Assembly (NCBI GenBank): GCA_008477525.1
Contig: SPDT01000002.1
Coordinates: 1,736,001-1,800,000, forward strand
Reading direction: 5' to 3'
DNA: 64,000 nt
Source: Hypomyces perniciosus
Taxonomy: Eukaryota; Ascomycota; Sordariomycetes; Hypocreales; Hypocreaceae
The translations under genes were made by a program, and so were the position numbers. This document shows positions 44,175 through 54,163 of the stretch, piece by piece (position 1 is the first letter of the stretch; the number at the start of each line of letters is the position of its first letter). The notes under the pieces were generated by a model. It saw only the letters and a program-made list of their open reading frames with translations, did no database searches and was not told the origin of the DNA.

Positions 44175-46313
44175 ATGAACGCCTTGCAGTACACCGGAGA
44201 GGCATCCCATGCCGGCGCCATGGCTGGTTCTCTGATGCACAACACCTCCACCACTTCCCAAACAATCTGCCCTGTCTGCTACAACTTGCAGCCATTTCGT
44301 CATCGCAGTCCACATTCAGCAACGAGCGCATGGAACACACAGTCTGGCCGGCATCAAACGCTAGCTAATATAACGAGAAGACCTTACCTATGTCTCTCAG
44401 ATATTAGTACTAGGACGTTGATTCAGACTCGGGATATCAATCCTGCTACCGGGAGGCCGTTTCACGACTGCCGTTACTGTCGTCTTATATGCGAGATGTT
44501 GGACCAATTCTTTGCCAGTGAAGATATGAATTGGGTTACGCAAACCAGGCTTGGCATGTATCAAGAAGTAACCATACGGGTTTGCGAAGGCTTTCCCTTG
44601 GTGGTTACTTACACTGGATACATAACCGACAACCAAGAAATCACACAGGAGCACCGAGCTGAATTTGAGTTGTCCTGCAGCTCACCTCAGGACGTGCTGA
44701 CGGTTGGTGTCCCGTGTACGGGTCTCCCATCGCCACAAGTCGTGGGCACTCCTGACCGGTGTTCCATGGACTTTTTCAAGAGACGCATTCACGAGTGCTT
44801 CAACCTGCACCCGGGATGCCAGAGGCTGTGGCCAGACTTTGTGCCAAAGCGGCTCCTGTATCTGGGTGATGGCTTGAACAGGCTCAGACTCTGCGAATCG
44901 CCGCCTACTGATGCCAAATGGGCTACACTCGGCCATGACTGGGGAGACTTGGGCCTGCTGAAGCTCACGAGCCGCAACATGGAAGCCTTGAAGCAGAACA
45001 TTGATTTCATTGAGTTGCCTGCGACGTTTAGGAATTTCATCCTAACGTGCCGCGCCCTCTCCATCGACTGGCTCTGGATTGATGTGCTCTGTATCGTCCA
45101 GAACTGCACATCGGACGGGACAGAAAATTCAGTCGTGATGGGGAAGATTTTCCATGAGGCTCTCGTTGTCTACGTCAGCAAACCGTCCACTCCCCGTGTA
45201 CCGCATCTTGGAGCCGAAGATGATGACTGGAGCACCAAGACACTGCAGTTCGAGACACCACTCGGCGTACAAGTTCCTATCAACGTCCGCAAGCGGTATC
45301 ATTCGTACGCTTCTCAGGATCCCGGCCAACTCAGCCCTACACTGATCGCCATTGGCATCTGGGAGTCGCTGAACGGGATGGGACCGGTGCATGTTCCAGG
45401 GTTTGCCTTTGAGGAGCCTTTGCGAGCGTGCCGGGTGTTGCATCTTACTCCAAACGCCTTCTACTACACGTGCAAAACGCATCGGGTCGCGTATGATTTC
45501 CACACCGAGTACGCTCTCTCACGTCTGGATACGACCGACCCTATTCCGGATGACATCAGGTGGCGAGAGATGGTCGAGGTGTACTCGATCAGGCTCGCCT
45601 ATACCCCTGAGAAGCTCTCGGCAATAGCTGATACGGCTATGAAGATGCCGCAAGCACCTGATAATCTGTTTCTGGCGGGTCTTTGGCGCAGCACCATCTT
45701 TGCTGATCTTCTGTGGTACGCCAGGCCCTGCCCTGGAATCACCAGCATGACGTTGACTTTACCGGAGTCTGAGCACCGCACTCCAACTTGGTCGTGGGCG
45801 TCGCTCAATTGCGGAGTGTTGTGGCATCATTTCGAGTCCTTTGTGTCGATTGCTGAAGTCCAGGCGGCATATTGCGTTGTTGATGATGACGATCCTTTTG
45901 GTGCTACAACTACAGGCGTCATCAAGTTCAACGGCCGCATGACTCCCTGTGGGATTTTCCATGACGAGGACGAAGAACGTCATTACGCTTTCTATATTCA
46001 TCCAAACGATCCCGAGCCAAGAGCTATATGGTTCGCGAGCGATGGCAGGCTTGCGACGAGGCCACACTCTGTATTCGCTTCTTCCACTCCTTTGATGCAG
46101 AGGTATCGCCGTGAGATGGGAAATGTGAGTCAACTCAGGGGTAGCGGATTCATCGCTATGCTGGGTCATACTGGCACGCATGGCTTTGTTGGTCTGGTGT
46201 TGACTGCGTCGGAGAGGTACGGCTGGGGGTTCTTTGAGCGGCTCGGGGTGATTACGAACATGGATCGGGGTTGGTATGAGTGTGGACGTCAAATGAATAT
46301 TTCGCTGGTTTGA
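44175..46313 (+). CDS. HET-domain protein
   Basis: A heterokaryon-incompatibility protein of 712 aa in one exon. The ATG at 44175 is taken as the start because the longer frame opens with GTG. The N-terminus has Cys pairs (CPVCYNL, DCRYCRLIC). The HET domain is visible at about residues 255-345: KWATLGHDWG (family consensus SHxWG, with the Ser and Cys changed to Gly and Asp), then LPATFRNFILTCRALSIDWL and WIDVLCIVQN. The C-terminal part has PTWSWASLNCGV, a motif usual in the long fungal HET proteins. HET proteins trigger cell death on non-self recognition. The altered GHDW is a possible sign of relaxed function. Confidence 0.88.
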   Translation: MNALQYTGEASHAGAMAGSLMHNTSTTSQTICPVCYNLQPFRHRSPHSATSAWNTQSGRHQTLANITRRPYLCLSDISTRTLIQTRDINPATGRPFHDCRYCRLICEMLDQFFASEDMNWVTQTRLGMYQEVTIRVCEGFPLVVTYTGYITDNQEITQEHRAEFELSCSSPQDVLTVGVPCTGLPSPQVVGTPDRCSMDFFKRRIHECFNLHPGCQRLWPDFVPKRLLYLGDGLNRLRLCESPPTDAKWATLGHDWGDLGLLKLTSRNMEALKQNIDFIELPATFRNFILTCRALSIDWLWIDVLCIVQNCTSDGTENSVVMGKIFHEALVVYVSKPSTPRVPHLGAEDDDWSTKTLQFETPLGVQVPINVRKRYHSYASQDPGQLSPTLIAIGIWESLNGMGPVHVPGFAFEEPLRACRVLHLTPNAFYYTCKTHRVAYDFHTEYALSRLDTTDPIPDDIRWREMVEVYSIRLAYTPEKLSAIADTAMKMPQAPDNLFLAGLWRSTIFADLLWYARPCPGITSMTLTLPESEHRTPTWSWASLNCGVLWHHFESFVSIAEVQAAYCVVDDDDPFGATTTGVIKFNGRMTPCGIFHDEDEERHYAFYIHPNDPEPRAIWFASDGRLATRPHSVFASSTPLMQRYRREMGNVSQLRGSGFIAMLGHTGTHGFVGLVLTASERYGWGFFERLGVITNMDRGWYECGRQMNISLV

Positions 46314-46733
46314 GTGTAGTCTGTGTAGAAATCAAAGGTTGATTTTGCTGAGCTGATGATAGGTAATGGTAAAGCAGGAATGGTCATGGCAAGCTGGGGA
46401 AATGGTCTTTACAGAATTGATTCAATGGAGTTTGGTATTTCTTTCACTTAAATATATTTCCTTCTCTTAACTGTTGTCCGGGCTCTGTAGTCGTAAGAGT
46501 TGATGATTCGAGTTGCAATTCAATGGCATGATAGAAAGCAGTGGGCTGATCTCAGGTAGTACGGCGGGGTTATGGAGGGGTATTTGGGAGGGGTAAAAAA
46601 TCTCAGCTCAACAAACACTGTCTTTCCATGCCATCGATCAAGACTTCATATAAAACTCAACATCAGAAATAACACCTAGTTGCGAAGTTGATATCCCTGA
46701 CTCAAGACCATCCAGCAACAAGCTCATAGCAAA
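46314..46733. other. spacer before TRM44
   Basis: 420 bp holding the HET gene 3' region and the TRM44 promoter. No repeat or RNA gene recognised. Confidence 0.5.
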
Positions 46734-48218
46734 ATGGCATTCCAGCCAGAGCAGCTCCCTTCGGAGTCTCCACCATTCTTCAAAGATGTCGCCGGTAACA
46801 CTTGGGAACCGCTGTACAGCCATCCCTGTACCTTTGGGCCCGCCATCTTTACAGAGAAGATGATGAATCTCGTGAAGAATCCCAACCTCAACTCCACCTG
46901 GCTGTTCCGCGCCGACATCCTATACGACGACCAGCAGGGCCCAGACTCTGCTAGTGGCCTCATGGCCGATTCCTTTTGTAGTCCGATCACGCAAGAGGTG
47001 CGCGGCATGATCCGGCAAAGGACTCTGGTGCGCAAGTTGATCCCTAGGAATGAGCGGAGGGATAGGCCGTTGGAGCAGACATGTTCGTTTTACGAGTCAA
47101 AGAAAAACACCACTACTATATCGACACTCGTTTTGTACACTCCACATGTGTTTTCTGCTGAAGATCTTCCCTTCTATCATCCCAAAGTTCAGGGTATCGC
47201 TCATCTTCATGAGTGGGATCCCATGGAAAGCGAAGGCAAAATATCTATCCACTTCCTTGCATACCCCGAACACCCAGTGAGCGAGACGAGATTACAGAGG
47301 ACGGCCTACCATCTCCTCGAAATCATCCACAAGCATGGACAAGGCACTGAAGTGGGCTACGTGAAAAGAGTCCATCACGACGTCGTCATCCCGCAACAAC
47401 GATTCCAGGATCGCTATGCGTTTCTCAAGGGTAAATATGCTCGGCAGCTGGTTGATACCTGGGCCGAGAATACAGATCCCACAAAACATGTGTTTGAGGA
47501 CCTGGGCATCGCGGCCTTTCTCCTTGAGCTATGGGCCGATATGTACAAGGATTCTACGAAGTTTCCCGGCTTTGTAGATATCGGATGCGGCAACGGTTTG
47601 CTCGTTTACATCTTGACGCAGGAGGGATACTCTGGCTGGGGATTCGATGCCAGGCAACGCAAGTCGTGGGCTCAATACAAAACTCCAGCTGATTCCTCGC
47701 CCTCAGGCACGTCCCTTGAGGAGCGTCTTCTGCTACCGTCCGTCGTACCCAAAACCAAGGCCAGCGCAGAACCCTCAGAGCAGATCCACCCATGTGATAT
47801 CCACGACGGAACTTTCCCCAAGGGCACCTTTATCGTTTCCAACCATGCCGACGAGCTTACGCCCTGGACGCCCATCCTGGCTATGATTTCGCAGTGTCCT
47901 TTCATCATGATACCCTGCTGCAGCCACAACCTCACGGGGGAAAAGTACCGGGCGCCCCCACCGCGCGACAAGTCCAAGCCCAAGTCGATGTATGCATCTC
48001 TTGTTGACTGGGTCTCGCAGATTGCCGAAGACTGCGGCTGGGAAGTTGAGACTGAGATGCTGCGCATTCCTAGCACGAGGAATACCTGTCTACTGGGGAG
48101 GAAGCGTACGAATGAGGATGAGGTAGATGTGCAAGCTATACTTGACAAGTATGGTGGTGTTGAGGGTTATTATGAGAATGTGGCGAAGTTGATCAAGACA
48201 GGGCCAAGATGTCATTGA
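46734..48218 (+). CDS. trm44: tRNA(Ser) Um44 2'-O-methyltransferase
   Basis: A single-exon gene of 494 aa matching the TRM44/METTL19 family, which 2'-O-methylates U44 of serine tRNAs in the cytoplasm. The N-terminal third is the family-specific region ([36 protein letters not shown]). The methyltransferase domain starts at about residue 260: [10 protein letters not shown], then [15 protein letters not shown] for S-adenosylmethionine binding and [10 protein letters not shown]. Further on are [15 protein letters not shown] and [13 protein letters not shown]. The terminal LLGRKR is also usual. The ATG at 46734 fits the known N-terminus. It starts the conserved right half of the window. Confidence 0.93.
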   Translation: MAFQPEQLPSESPPFFKDVAGNTWEPLYSHPCTFGPAIFTEKMMNLVKNPNLNSTWLFRADILYDDQQGPDSASGLMADSFCSPITQEVRGMIRQRTLVRKLIPRNERRDRPLEQTCSFYESKKNTTTISTLVLYTPHVFSAEDLPFYHPKVQGIAHLHEWDPMESEGKISIHFLAYPEHPVSETRLQRTAYHLLEIIHKHGQGTEVGYVKRVHHDVVIPQQRFQDRYAFLKGKYARQLVDTWAENTDPTKHVFEDLGIAAFLLELWADMYKDSTKFPGFVDIGCGNGLLVYILTQEGYSGWGFDARQRKSWAQYKTPADSSPSGTSLEERLLLPSVVPKTKASAEPSEQIHPCDIHDGTFPKGTFIVSNHADELTPWTPILAMISQCPFIMIPCCSHNLTGEKYRAPPPRDKSKPKSMYASLVDWVSQIAEDCGWEVETEMLRIPSTRNTCLLGRKRTNEDEVDVQAILDKYGGVEGYYENVAKLIKTGPRCH

Positions 48219-49364
48219 GCCGTGATGTGCCGGCTTTTTGTTGAGCTGCCATGGCAAGGTAGGGATATACAAGGACATTGGATGTCCAGAGAAACCAGAT
48301 ATTCTTGTCTTCGTGTGGTAAATAAGGGTCTAAGACGTGGGCACGTAGGTAGTCTCTAAGAAAGTATATTTGTTGTAAGCGATGGATAATGCTTGCAGAT
48401 AGTAGCTAGGATTCGTACTGCTCTGGAAACTTCTTTAGGATCTTCTCCATTTGTTCCAGAATCATCTCCATCCTGTTCCTCTGCGAGTCGATATTGCCTT
48501 TTCATATCCGTAGCTGGTAAACGATGATTAATGTATTTACTCGGTGCTCTAATGATGAGACAGCGTCTCTCGAGATGGCCGTGACATCGAAGGGGTAGTT
48601 TTCGTGGCGCTGCAGAAGTGTTGATGTTCTTACTATGTGGATGGGACGATTTCTGCCATCTCGGTGGATGCAGTTGGTGGTGCAGAGACTTTAGAGGGGT
48701 ACGCGTGCATCTTCTAGGTTGAGGAATGGTGGGTGAATCATGGAAGATGTGTTTTGGGTAGTATGAAGAGAATTGTGTTGAATGAAAGAGCTGAGTTTGG
48801 CTGACAGTGGCCCGGGGTAAGGGGGGGATGCGACAACCCACGGTGAGAGAGGGTTCACTTTCGATGTAGGAAACGAGCACGACTCTTGATGGTCCTCAGG
48901 GCTGTTAATCGTCATGAATTGGAAATGGTACTGCTGCTGTGGTGGTCTTCGGGGCACTTCGCTAGGACATACTATACTATACACTATGCAGCCCCCCTTT
49001 TCACGCGGCCTCTCCTTGCAAACAGAGCAGATAGCCACGAGGAATAGACCAAATAAACACACAAGCTTATAGACTGAGCTCTCGAGGATAGACCTTATAC
49101 ACGGCTCCCATCTATATAGCTCCTATTCATATCGATGACTGCTGTCCACGACAAAATACTCCTCTCCTTTCTCCTGTCCGTCTCTCCTGTCAGTCTCTCC
49201 GCCGCAGCAAAGCAGATTGGTCCCACAGTGGCCTCGAACGCTCCACTTCTACTCCACATCGGCCCTGGCGGCGAACAGCTCGAACGACTGAAACGACTTT
49301 TCGAACTCGTCAATGTCAATGGTCCTGTCGTCCTGTGCCTGCCCTCAAGATCGATGTGGTCCTC

Positions 49365-49384
49365 TGTCCTGTCCTGTCCTGTCC
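49365..49384 (+). repeat. TGTCC pentanucleotide repeat
   Basis: Four exact TGTCC units in gene-free DNA. Confidence 0.85.
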
Positions 49385-50370
49385 TGCAGTTGCTCATACA
49401 CCGACACGACCGTCGTTGACCCTTCTCGAGGACTGCATCGAGGAGTCATACGGACCTCATCAGCCGACTGATGCTGACCGATGTTGTCCTCGATGTTGCC
49501 CCCCATGCATCCAAGTTGTTGCCCCGACGGTCACTCACCTCCCGTTACCCAATGTCAAGTCTGGGATTCCTTGGAAATGTACACACTTGGCCATTAGTCC
49601 AACAAGTTATATCTTCAGCGCTCTGACACCTTCCAGTCTTCAGTATTAGAACATCTAGATAGTTATAGCCATGGTGCCAGTTTGGATATACAATAGCCAT
49701 GACGTACCGGCTCGAATGCCATAGCATCGGCATATCCCTGCAATAGAGCTTGACGCCGCCGTCCCATTACGGGCTTCTCCGAGCTGACTCACGGATAGAA
49801 CCCTCAGCCTAGGTGGCGGTAAACATGCGAGTTACCTCTGTGGCGAGTCCGCTATTATTCCGTACTCCGTACTTCGTACATGTAGTCTGACAGTCCAGGC
49901 CAGTGCGGTGAATTTTGTTTGGCGTACAACACACACGGATATCCTTTCGATACGCGGTGTATGGCGGTATCGAGTACTTCATACCCATGTCCAATGATTG
50001 CTGTTTGCCCAAGCCTTTGGCCACCACCAAAGCTGTATGACTCTTGCGCTCGTCATCACTGACTGTACTGCCACAATGCGTTATGCAACACGTACAAAGT
50101 ATCCTATCTATCCTATCGATGTATCCTTATTGCTCGAATCAGGCATCCAGATTCCAACCGTCAACCAGCCCCTACATCTCCCACGTGTCGCCATCATCAG
50201 GAGAGCCAAAAATCACACTCTGAGAGCAAACAGACCACAAACAGTGGCGAGGCCGCCAGCTGAGACACTCGGGCTGGGACAGCGTCCATATGGCGGTGTG
50301 TGGCTGCTGAGTTGGGGGGTGCCGGGGGCTGAGGCGACCGCTAGGCGACCACCAAGTGCGCTGTATTTCA

Positions 50371-50398
50371 GAGCGCTGGCCACTGAGCGCTGGCCACT
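50371..50398 (+). repeat. 14-bp tandem duplication GAGCGCTGGCCACT
   Basis: Two perfect adjacent copies followed by a partial third (GAGCGC). Each unit contains AGCGCT and TGGCCA palindromes. It lies about 490 bp upstream of the eIF1 ATG. Confidence 0.8.
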
Positions 50399-50889
50399 GA
50401 GCGCCCTGTAACCTGTAACTGCGCCCTGTAACCGCGTCTTCTGCCTTATTTCCGAGGCATCCATCGGCCAGCACGGGTGTGGTGGAACAGACCCACTTTT
50501 GTGGCCACCTGCCCCTCCTCCCTTTCGCTTCTCCTGTTTTCCCCTCGTCGAGACCAGTTACATTTCATCTCGGAATTTCTATCTTCTTCCTTATCACATC
50601 ACCACTCGACTTCTCTTCTCTTCTCTCCTCTCCATCTCTCCCACAACTTCGTCGCATATCAACCTCGACATCGTCGTTGTCTTCACATTTTCTCGCACGA
50701 AAGCCGCTCACGACTCATCCCCTCTCCGCTCCATCAGCAAACCTCCCAACTCTAAAGGCAAACTCTTCGCCGAGTCCAAACAAGACAAACGTCGCATCGA
50801 GACCGCCGCTCTTTACAGCCGTCGGTCTTTGAAACCCCCGTCCTCCTACAACAACCCTTTTCCCAAGGATCCCAGGAACATCCGAGTTT

Positions 50890-51923
50890 ATGTCCATCGA
50901 AAATCTCAAGACCTTCGGTACGTCTACGTCTCTGCCACCCCCGTTCGCCTTTTCCAGATGGTCAAACAAGCCCCTGTCGTGATGCCCGCGCCCTGCCACG
51001 TTTTCCCCTTGTCGTGTCCCTGTACCTGCATTTCTTGATTCGGGCCGCTGGGTGGTGCACATCCTCACAGCAAGGCCATTTTCGAGACCATCTTCAAGAT
51101 CATATTTGATAGACTATCCTTCCACAAGGGCTCTCTATTTGATGGACTACCTCACTTCAGATGGGAAACGGGAACAAGCCATCCTTTCAAAACAAGGCCA
51201 TCTTCGAGACCATCGATAGACTGTCCTCGATACACTATCCTTCCACATCAAGGGCTCTATTCGATGGTCTACCCCCTCACTTCAGATGAGAGAGCATGCT
51301 ATCCTTCCACAACGAGACCATCTTCGATGGACCTTCCACAACACGCCATCTTCGTTGCACAATCCCATCAAAAACATGTTTGGCTGACTCCTCATTCCAT
51401 ATAGACCCCTTCGCCGAAGCCGACGACGACACCGGTAACGCCAAAAAGGTCGAGACTCACGTCCATATTCGCATCCAACGTAGGTCTTTGTCCTGTCCCC
51501 TGCGCCTTGACCGCACCTGCCGCCCGAATTTGGACGCTTTCCCGCTTGTCTACGAAGATGACGCAGGATCACGTGCCACACCCCAATCTCTCTCCACAGA
51601 TTAACTAATCCGTGCCATAGAGCGTAATGGTCGCAAGTCTCTGACCACCATCACTGGTCTTCCTGCGAAGTTTGACCCAGGCAAACTTCTCACCTTCTTC
51701 AGGAAGGAATTCGGTAAGCTCAAGTTGCCTTTCCCCACCCACGTTTCCAAACCATTTCCTAACCCTGTTTCCAGCCTGCAATGGCAACAAGGTCACCGAT
51801 GAGAAGGCGGGCGAGGTGATTCAGCTTCAGGGAGATCAACGAAAGAAGATCTTGGAATTCCTCGTCGACAAGAAGGCGGGCCTTGGCCTCTCTCCTGACA
51901 TCATCACCGTCCACGGTGCCTAA
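50890..51923 (+). CDS. sui1: translation initiation factor eIF1 (SUI1)
   Basis: The small factor that guards start-codon selection on the 40S subunit. Four exons (50890-50917, 51405-51479, 51621-51713, 51775-51923) join to 114 aa, the expected size. The first exon encodes only MSIENLKTF plus one base. Conserved blocks are DPFAEADDDTGNAKK, HIRIQQRNGRKSLTT, GLPAKFD, ACNGNKV and GEVIQLQGDQRKKILEFLVD. Intron 1 is unusually long for this genome (487 nt) and contains an internal duplication. A pyrimidine-rich leader precedes the ATG. No anomaly in the protein. Confidence 0.97.
51072..51292 (+). repeat. tandem duplication inside eIF1 intron 1
   Basis: About 95 bases starting AAGGCCATTTTCGAGACCATC (51072) reappear from 51194 with substitutions and small indels. 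Both copies share CTATCCTTCCACA, AAGGGCTCT and CTCACTTCAGATG in order. A further partial copy follows near 51300. Confidence 0.75.
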
Positions 51924-52959
51924 ACTCGCTCAACGCGCCGCCGCCCTTCCAGCGACTTGGCTTCACAGCATGCTGGTGACGAGGGTGTCGGGGACGAGGC
52001 ACTAGACAAACCTGTGCAGCTCTGCCAGGCGGGCCCACGCTCGTCTGCACCAAGCTGTGCCCTACATGTCTTGACCTCGGGCGTTCAAGGACGACGAATC
52101 CCTCTCCACCAGTCCGGCCGGTAGCCGTGTCTTTTGGGAGGTTTGGCCGGAAGCTTCGAAAGAGGGTTTCCTGGCTTGCACTCCGTTGCGGTAGTGTGGT
52201 CACAACACTCTGCTTTTACGTTGGGATGGAAAGGTTTTTGACTGCGGGCCAAGATACTCCGTGGCCTGTCGGTCACTTGCTACTTTACAAATGCTTTTTT
52301 TTTCTTTTTTGGGTTTCAGTTGTAGCCGTAGTCTAGGACAATAGGATACAATGCCAAGGAATCCAAATCAAGTTGTTGATGAGTGAAGGCCGTGATGGAA
52401 ACCAAATCAAGTTACTGATAAGTAAAGGCCGTGACAGAAAACAAAATCTAGGTTGCAATGTGTGTTGATACTATTGAGTAAACGCCATGACTCCGATGCT
52501 TGCAAAAACCCGACCAGCCAAACAACTCCCAGTAGCAGAACGACCACAACTCCAACACCCGACTGGTAAATAGACAGGTGACAGATGGCAAGAACCAACT
52601 CTTAGCATGAGAATGACAAGTCCCAGGACAACGACAACTCCTAGTAGAACAGCAATAACAACTCCTGGCATGACGACGACAAGATAAGTGGCTGACTGAT
52701 AAATAGTCAAACACCTGGCGAGTAAGTAAATAGACAAGCGACAAATGGCAAGACATTGCCAAGCACTTGCCGTCTCAAAAACGATCATCCCCGCCCTAGT
52801 CCATGTCTGAGACTCCCCCCCAAGTAACCCCAGATCGACTATCGTAGTTTCTGGCATAGTGATGGTGTGACCTCGTTATCTGAAGCACGTCATTTGGTGC
52901 AGCTGTACTCTTCTCCCTTCCCCATTGCTCCTTGTCGTCCTCTATCATCTAGTAGCACC
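51924..52959. other. 3' spacer, no supported gene
   Basis: 1.04 kb between the converging eIF1 and EOS1 genes. Short words such as ACAACTCC, TGACGACGAC and AAATAGACA recur between 52500 and 52760, giving a weakly repetitive texture, but no gene-like frame or RNA gene is seen. Confidence 0.55.
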
Positions 52960-54163
52960 TCACAATTCGGCATGTTCATTCATCAGGGTCTTGACATGGG
53001 CTACAAGCCGTAAAGCCTCATGCCAGAGGTGGGTGCCCTTGATCATGATGGGCATGGTGGGGTAGTCGGTCTGGTAGGATTGCATGTGCGCCAGCAGGAT
53101 GACCATGGTGATGTAGCTGGCGATGGAGAAGACGTTGACCGACGTGGAGGTTTCTTTGCGGATGTTGATTTTCTGGTGCGTGATGTGGTAGCATACGGTT
53201 AGGGTCTGCAGTTTCGGTTTGTCTGAGTCAACGTTGCATCTGGGGGGGGATTGATGGGGAAAAGAGAGAGGGGGGAGAGGGGTGCGTACTGTGGCTATGC
53301 CGACCCAGCCTGGGAGGAGGAGGCGAGGGTCTTCGAAGCCGCCCGTGAGGGAGAGCATAGAGAGCGTGAGATAGGCGTTGACGGCGTTGATGGACAGGAG
53401 ACGGACAATTGTTGCTTGGGGAGTGTAGTTTATGAGCCTGAGAGGGGGAGTTGTTAGATCGTGAGGAGAAGACTGTTTGACATGTGATGGAGCTTACCAT
53501 CTGGACATGAGGCAGTCGGTAAAGAAGAAGGAGAGGTAGCCACAGGCGAAGCACTATTCCCGTCCCCAAGACCAATTAGCTTGTTGTTTCGTTGTCATTG
53601 CCTTTGTCTTTGTCTTTCTCTCGTCCCCTTGGGGTCTGTGTACACACCCATATAGTAGCCAGGGCCGTCTCGGTCAAGGCATATGGTGCAACGACCACGG
53701 TGGTTGTAGTTCCAACATCTTGGTCCACAGCGCAAGTCGAAGGCGAACAGGCAGACGATAAGGGAGCCAAACTACCGACAGGTCGAACGAGTAGGAACTG
53801 GTCTGGCGGTCCAGGCAGGAAATGCAGAAGCAGCCGCAGCATCGACGGCAGACCCCACCACAGAGCGGGCAGTATAGACAGCAGTCGGAGAGCGAAGAGC
53901 CACGGATGCCACGGCGGCGGCACGTTCAACACAACGGCCACGCGGGGCTGCATTATAGACGGCACTGGAGGCGGCGATCGCGGAGGCGGAGGAGGAGCAT
54001 GTTCGGAGGTGCCGTACAAGTCCGGACCCGAGGTGGCGGCGGCAGTGGTGATACTATCGCCGGAGGAGCGAGCGCGGGAGGAGAGGATCGGAGGAGGGGA
54101 CACGAATGCCGAGGGGAGATTGGACGAAGGCCCGCGGCGCGAATGGGCCGTCGCCATGGCCAT
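52960..54163 (-). CDS. eos1: EOS1-type ER membrane N-glycosylation protein
   Basis: Four exons (54163-53648, 53553-53498, 53437-53290, 53205-52960) give 321 aa. Start: ATG at 54163, as the open frame before it begins with GTG. A Pro/Ser-rich N-terminus of about 75 residues precedes several membrane segments. The family core is visible across exons 2-4: CFACGYLSFFFTDCLMSRW, then INYTPQATIVRLLSINAVNA, LTGGFEDPRLLLPGW, and CYHITHQKINIRKETSTSVN. In yeast EOS1 is an ER membrane protein needed for oxidative-stress tolerance and normal N-glycosylation. The biochemical role is not known. No irregularity seen. Confidence 0.85.

Larger units (their letters stand above)
48219..50889. other. 2.7-kb spacer with simple repeats
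   Basis: No gene could be supported. Features are a TGTCC microsatellite (49365-49384), a tandem GAGCGCTGGCCACT (50371-50398), and from 50500 onward a strongly pyrimidine-rich stretch typical of the promoter and 5' leader of a highly expressed fungal gene, here eIF1. Paired TACTCCGTAC/TTCGTAC motifs lie near 49860. Confidence 0.6.

Noticed and set aside
48356..49062. Two minus-strand open frames after TRM44
   Set aside because: Proline/serine-rich shadow-like products with no domain, and no consistent splice signals were found.
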